A DNA stretch of 64,000 nucleotides from CAZWCE01 sp964632505 (GTDB lineage: Bacteria; Planctomycetota; Planctomycetia; Pirellulales; Thermoguttaceae). Both the position numbers and the translations under genes were made by a program. Below the pieces are notes generated by a model. That model worked only from the letters and a program-made list of their open reading frames with translations. It ran no database searches and was not told the DNA's origin. Location: the NCBI GenBank assembly GCA_964632505.1, contig CAZWCE010000006.1, positions 1 through 64,000 on the forward strand, given 5' to 3'. Positions within the stretch are counted from its first letter, which is position 1. Every line of letters begins with the position of its first letter. Positions 59,640-64,000 of the stretch are shown here, in pieces.

Positions 59640-62393
59640 CTACCCGGAAGTCGCTTGCGTTTCGAAGACGCCTTCGGCGTTCAAATTTCGGACGTATTCG
59701 ATGAGTGTTTCGGCCTTTTCCTTGACCTCGAGGTAGGCGTTTTGCGCCGAAGGCATCTCCTTCGACTTGCCCGATTTTTCGAGCCGATAGGCGGCGTCGG
59801 AGAGGGGATTGGCCGCCAGGTTCGCCGCACCTCCCTTGATTTTATGCCCCTCGGCGGCGATGACGTCGAAATCGCCTTCCTCGATCGCCTTGTCGATCAT
59901 GCTTAGTTGTTTTTCCAGGTGCCCGAAGAAGTCTCCGAGGACCGACTCGATCAACTCCTTATCGCCGAGAAACTCATCGATGACCACTTCGACGTCCAAT
60001 GGCGGCGTTTCCGCTTCCGAGGACTCCTCTGCCGACGTCGGTTCCGTGGCGATCTCTTTCGGGGTCAGCTCCACCGACACCTCCAGCTCGGAGTTGCATT
60101 TCTCGGTCGGTTGCTCACGGAACTCCATCTTTTCCTCACCGTGGTCCCGGAGCCATTTTTCGATCGTTTTCAGCAATTTCTTTTTCCGGATCGGCTTGGT
60201 CATCGTCTCGTTGGCGCCGCGTTGGATCGATTCGTCCAGAATTTCCTGCGTGGCATGGGCCGTTTGGACGATGATCGGCAATTGGCGGGCCAACTGCTCG
60301 GGCGTCGCTGACGGCGTTGCCCGTTGCTGGATTTGTCGGATGAGCGTCGTGGCTTCCAGTCCGTCCATCACGGGCATTTGGACGTCCATGAGGATCAGGT
60401 CGATGGGCAGACGCTTGAAGGCGTCAACCGCTTCCCGGCCGTTGCCGACCACATCGACTTTGTAGCCCGCGTTCATCAAGTGCGATTTCAGCACGTCCTG
60501 GTTGATCGCGTAGTCGTCGGCGACCAAGATGCGGGCTTTGCTCGTTTGTTGGCGTGTACTGTATTCGATCGTTTCATACGTCGAGTCGTCGGCGTCTTCC
60601 GCTTCGCATTTTTTCAAGGCCAGCTCGATGCGAAAAACACTTCCCTTGCCTCCTTCGCTTTCGACGGTGATCGTCCCGCGCATCGCGTCGATCAACTGCT
60701 TGGAGATGGTGGTTCCGAGGCCTGGACCGTGATGTCGTCGGGTATAGCTGTTGTCGACCTGGGCGAAACTATCGAAGATCTTCTCGCGCATCGCCTCGGG
60801 AATGCCGATTCCCGTGTCGGAAATGTCGATCCGAAGATGTACCATTCCTTCTTCGTGCATGAAAGCACTGGCGTGGACGCGAATGCATCCCTTTTCGGTG
60901 AATTTCATGGCATTGGAGATCAGGTTTCGGAGTACCTGTCGAATGCGGACCGGGTCGCCTTCGACCACCTGCGGAACCTTCGGATCGATGACCACGAAAA
61001 AGTCGAGTCCGCAGGTCTTCACCTGTTGGCAAACACTGAAATAAAGGCTTTCGAGCAAGTAATGCAGGTCGAATGGGCAGTAAACCAGTTTGGGCGATTT
61101 GTCCTCGAATTTAGTGAAATCCATCACATTTTGGATCATTTCCAAAAGGTAGGTCGCCTCCGAGAGGACCGACTGTGCCCATCGGGTCGAGGTCCCCCTC
61201 CGGTCGCTTTGCTGGGCGATTTCCGCGTAACCGATGATGCCGTTGAGCGGCGTGAGGAATTCGTGCGACATGTTCGCTAGAAAGTTGCTTTTCACGCGGG
61301 TCGCTTTTTCGGCTTCTTCCATCGCCTGTTGCAGTTCCTGCTGCGTTTTCTCCAAGTCTTCCAGCAAGAGGTCGAAATCGCGGGCCAACTCGCACACTTC
61401 ATCGTTCTTTTTGGGGGCGAGTCCGACACGTTGTGAAAGGTCGCCGCTTTTGCGGATATCGACGATCCGCTTGCGGATCTTCTTCATCGGTAGCAGTACC
61501 AAAAACAGGAAGGAGATCCAGAAGACGCCGAGGATGGTGATGGCCGCAAGCAGGACCAAATATTGCGAACGCATCATCAGTTCATGGCCCTGGTGCATCA
61601 GCAATCGCGGAATGTTGAGCTTGATCGTGGCGATCGGGGTGCCGTCGGGCTGTAGCAAACGGCTCTGCGCGAATAGAAGATTCTCGCGCTGCCGTCCGAC
61701 TTCCACCGGACCGAACAACGTGGAGTGCTCTCCCGGAAGAGGATCGGGGTTCACCACCGACATGGGGAGGAAGGAAAATGATTTTCGGATTTCATGTTGG
61801 ATTTCCTGGTGCACATCTTGGTCGAATCGCCGCGCGATGACCACACGCCCGCCCGAGGAAGGTTCCTTGGATGCATTCTGCGAAGGACAGACGGCGACCA
61901 GCCAGAAGGAATCGCCCACTCGAAGGACGCCGTGTCGCGGATGATCGCTCCGGGTGGAAAAAGTCTCGAGGGCCGTTTCCAGGATGCGGCAATCGTGGGT
62001 CACCGGGACGATGCGGGACGGCTGATTCGGACGTGTCGTCTTTTCACACAATCCGCCCCAAAGGATGGACTCCTCGGCATCCAAAAAAACCAACAGGTCG
62101 AACTTCAACTGCCGGAACGATTGGGCGCGGAGCGAATCATCGAAGGAGGAACCTGGCGCGTGCTCCACCAGATAGATCCCTTCCCACATGGCCCACTGTC
62201 GACTTTCCTGGGCCAGGCGTTCCATTTCCCATTCGACGGCCCCCTGGACGCTCAGAAGATCTTCCCGAGCCTGTTCCCTTTCGATTTCAGCAAACCCGGG
62301 GATGACGATCCTCTGGCTCATCCATAAAAAAAGGACGACCAGGATCGTAATTAAAATGCTTGAAATGAAAATCAGTTTCTTTTGTATCGACAT
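59640..62393 (-). CDS. Hybrid sensor kinase with CHASE4, HAMP, receiver and HPt domains
   Basis: 917 residues. A first membrane span (about 8-26) is followed by a periplasmic CHASE4-like domain (about 35-270) with EWEMERLAQESRQWAMWEGI. A second span lies at about 277-301, then a HAMP domain, a HisKA domain with SHEFLTP (His377) and an ATPase domain with NAMKFTEKG, DTGIGI and GPGLGTTIS. A receiver follows (ARILVADDYAINQD, phospho-acceptor in ILMDVQMPVMDG, about residue 655). The HPt domain has His850 in GHKIKGGAANLA. The complete phosphorelay within one protein implies a separate final response regulator, not adjacent here. HEFLTP in place of HEIRTP and GPGLG in place of GTGLG are mild variations. 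The partner kinase gene lies 115 bp upstream in the same direction. Confidence 0.93.
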   Translation of the reverse strand: MSIQKKLIFISSILITILVVLFLWMSQRIVIPGFAEIEREQAREDLLSVQGAVEWEMERLAQESRQWAMWEGIYLVEHAPGSSFDDSLRAQSFRQLKFDLLVFLDAEESILWGGLCEKTTRPNQPSRIVPVTHDCRILETALETFSTRSDHPRHGVLRVGDSFWLVAVCPSQNASKEPSSGGRVVIARRFDQDVHQEIQHEIRKSFSFLPMSVVNPDPLPGEHSTLFGPVEVGRQRENLLFAQSRLLQPDGTPIATIKLNIPRLLMHQGHELMMRSQYLVLLAAITILGVFWISFLFLVLLPMKKIRKRIVDIRKSGDLSQRVGLAPKKNDEVCELARDFDLLLEDLEKTQQELQQAMEEAEKATRVKSNFLANMSHEFLTPLNGIIGYAEIAQQSDRRGTSTRWAQSVLSEATYLLEMIQNVMDFTKFEDKSPKLVYCPFDLHYLLESLYFSVCQQVKTCGLDFFVVIDPKVPQVVEGDPVRIRQVLRNLISNAMKFTEKGCIRVHASAFMHEEGMVHLRIDISDTGIGIPEAMREKIFDSFAQVDNSYTRRHHGPGLGTTISKQLIDAMRGTITVESEGGKGSVFRIELALKKCEAEDADDSTYETIEYSTRQQTSKARILVADDYAINQDVLKSHLMNAGYKVDVVGNGREAVDAFKRLPIDLILMDVQMPVMDGLEATTLIRQIQQRATPSATPEQLARQLPIIVQTAHATQEILDESIQRGANETMTKPIRKKKLLKTIEKWLRDHGEEKMEFREQPTEKCNSELEVSVELTPKEIATEPTSAEESSEAETPPLDVEVVIDEFLGDKELIESVLGDFFGHLEKQLSMIDKAIEEGDFDVIAAEGHKIKGGAANLAANPLSDAAYRLEKSGKSKEMPSAQNAYLEVKEKAETLIEYVRNLNAEGVFETQATSG

Positions 62394-62508
62394 GGGATCG
62401 TGTTCCGTGGGAGATCATCCGGCCGTCGTTTCCCCCCTGCGATGCCGGAGAGGGAGTTCTTGTTTTCAAGGGCTACGGGTCGCGGTGATCGCCCCCGCGT
62501 CACTTGGT

Positions 62509-64000
62509 TCAGCCTCCGACCAATTCCAAGGAGCTTTCCTGGTTGCAGTACTTTTCGCGAAGCCACTTTTCGACCGTTTCCAGGAACTCCTTTTTACGAA
62601 GAGGCTTGGTCAAAATGGCGTTCGCTCCCGCTTCGAGACATTGTTCGAGCATCTCGGTCGTGGCGTGGGCGGTCAGCGCGAGGATCGGGAGTTCGGCGGC
62701 GTACGACTCGGGGGAGAGGTCTTCTCGATCCTCACCTTGCAGGCGACGGATTTCCCGCGTTGCGTCGTACCCGTTCATTTCCGGCATCTGTACGTCCATC
62801 AACACCAGGTCGATCGATTCCCGCTGGTAGATCTCAACCGCTTCCTTGCCGTTTTCGGCCAGAAAGACCTGGTATCCCTTCGATTCGAGATGTGAAGTGG
62901 CCACCCTTTGATTCGTGGGATAGTCTTCGGCCAGGAGTACCCGAATTTCCTCATAGGGGATTGGGAGTGAAGGGATTTCGCCGGCTTTGACCGAACGAGG
63001 CGTCGCGGCGACGGCGTCGGTATTTTCCAGGGGCGTCCCGTAGCCGGTCGTTGCGCAGCCGGCTTCCTGTCGTGCCAGTTTGAGGGTAAACCAGAAGACG
63101 CTTCCCTTGTTTTCCTCGCTTTCCAGTCCCATCTCACCCTCCATCAGTTCGACGAACTGCTTGCAAAGCGTGATTCCCAGTCCGGTGCCGCCGTATTTGG
63201 TCGAAGTGGAGGAATCGGCCTGGGTGAAACTTTCGAAAATCTCCTTTTGCTTCTGCTCGGGGATTCCGATGCCGGTATCGTGTACCGAAATCAATAGGGT
63301 GAGCTCCTCTTCTTCGACTTCCAGGGGTTCCAGTTCGACGGTGATGCCGCCTTGATGCGTGAACTTGAGGGCATTGCCGATCAGGTTCACCAAAATCTGA
63401 CGGATTCTTCCCGGATCGGCACACACCCGCGTCGGCATGTTCGGCGAGAGGAGCGCCTTCAGATAGAGCCCCTTCGATTCGGCACGCAAACCGAAGCCTT
63501 CCAGGACGTTGCTTACCAACGTGCTCATGTCGAAGGGGATCTTGTCGAGGACCATCTTGCCCGCTTCGATTTTGGAAAAATCGAGGATCTCATTGACGAT
63601 CGAGAGCAAGAAGTCGGTTTCGGAGGTGATCAGTTCCAGGTGTTTTCGCATTTCCTCTTCTCGGCAGTTTTGCAGGCTCAACTCGGTCAATCCCAAAATA
63701 CCGTTCAGCGGGGTGCGGATTTCGTGAGACATGCTGGCCAGGAAAATCCGTTTCGCCTGACTGGCCTCCTCGGTCCGGCTGATCTCTTCTTCCTTCCTCT
63801 TCAGGTCCGTTTGCAAGGTTTTGATACGCAGCAAAAACATCACGAACATCACCGCGATGACGATTTGCGATAAAAAAAGGACTCTGTGATTGAAAAATGG
63901 CGCCAGGAAAGGGGCAGCGCTCCCGGATTCCTCCCCGGACGAGTCGCTTTCCACGGCGGCCGAGTGGGAATGGGAAGCACGCTTCGAAGAGGAGGAAGCC
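62509..64000 (-). CDS. Hybrid histidine kinase, cut by the window edge
   Basis: The frame is open to the right edge, so the N-terminus is missing; 497 codons are inside the window. A GTG at 63954 could start a 481-residue protein, but nothing favours it. From the GTG codon: a membrane span lies at about 25-43 (RVLFLSQIVIAVMFVMFLLR), then a coiled coil. HisKA with SHEIRTP (His77) and an ATPase domain (NLIGNALKFTHQGG, DTGIGIPE, GTGLGITL) follow. The receiver at the end has LLAEDYPTNQ, LVLMDVQMPEMNG and the LTKPLRK lysine. There is no HPt domain. It is probably cotranscribed with the CHASE4 kinase 115 bp downstream, whose HPt could serve both. Confidence 0.9.
   Translation of the reverse strand, partial: ASSSSKRASHSHSAAVESDSSGEESGSAAPFLAPFFNHRVLFLSQIVIAVMFVMFLLRIKTLQTDLKRKEEEISRTEEASQAKRIFLASMSHEIRTPLNGILGLTELSLQNCREEEMRKHLELITSETDFLLSIVNEILDFSKIEAGKMVLDKIPFDMSTLVSNVLEGFGLRAESKGLYLKALLSPNMPTRVCADPGRIRQILVNLIGNALKFTHQGGITVELEPLEVEEEELTLLISVHDTGIGIPEQKQKEIFESFTQADSSTSTKYGGTGLGITLCKQFVELMEGEMGLESEENKGSVFWFTLKLARQEAGCATTGYGTPLENTDAVAATPRSVKAGEIPSLPIPYEEIRVLLAEDYPTNQRVATSHLESKGYQVFLAENGKEAVEIYQRESIDLVLMDVQMPEMNGYDATREIRRLQGEDREDLSPESYAAELPILALTAHATTEMLEQCLEAGANAILTKPLRKKEFLETVEKWLREKYCNQESSLELVGG

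Overview
The window looks like a chromosomal piece of a planctomycete (phylum Planctomycetota; Pirellulales-like is only a guess). The basis is two tandem DUF1559 proteins with prepilin-type N-termini, an SHD1-domain exported protein, SPOR-like and Gly/Met-rich membrane proteins typical of the phylum, large hybrid kinases and loose gene packing. There is no rRNA; the only RNA gene is a tRNA-Asn(GTT). Most genes are clearly GC-rich, but the first ~10 kb, and above all the UDP-glucuronate decarboxylase gene and its flanks, is visibly AT-richer, which suggests acquired DNA.

Layout. 1-9.7 kb is a surface-polysaccharide locus: UDP-glucuronate decarboxylase, a UDP-hexose/HexNAc 4-epimerase, a WbpA-type nucleotide-sugar 6-dehydrogenase, two GT4 glycosyltransferases and a heparinase II/III-like lyase, which points to a uronic-acid-containing polymer. 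10-16 kb holds a PhnD-like hybrid histidine kinase, a secreted beta-helix protein and a DUF456 membrane protein. 16.4-23.3 kb is a three-gene operon led by a PilM-PilN fusion, followed by two single-span Gly/Met/acidic-rich proteins that probably form a type IV pilus/secretion-like inner-membrane platform. 23.9-29 kb holds a divergent GH38-like glycosidase, cytidylate kinase and an exported SPOR-like protein. 29-34.9 kb is a terpenoid-like locus: a DUF116-prenyl synthase fusion, a squalene-hopene-cyclase family protein and a radical SAM enzyme. 34.9-42.6 kb holds PabB-PabC, a membrane P-loop NTPase overlapping a zinc-ribbon/GYF protein, a CsgG/LpoB-like lipoprotein, a small conserved-looking protein and a Xer recombinase. 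42.6-48.7 kb holds a NarL-type regulator, a beta-helix/SGNH giant and an exported peroxiredoxin.

49-53.7 kb is a coherent ribonucleoside scavenging module: a transporter of the GRP (DMT) family, ribokinase and an exported nucleoside hydrolase in one direction, convergent with an exported aldose 1-epimerase. 54-59 kb holds an SHD1 protein and two tandem DUF1559-lipoprotein-terminator units in which ~484 bp is practically identical. The window ends with the tRNA and two tandem hybrid histidine kinases, the last running off the edge.

The strongest candidates for under-described biology are the PilMN-fusion operon, the DUF116-prenyl synthase/cyclase locus, the coupled GYF/NTPase pair, the periplasmic ribose-scavenging module, and a ~110-nt dispersed repeat present three times. 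Functional statements rest on motifs and gene context read by eye; no database search was possible.
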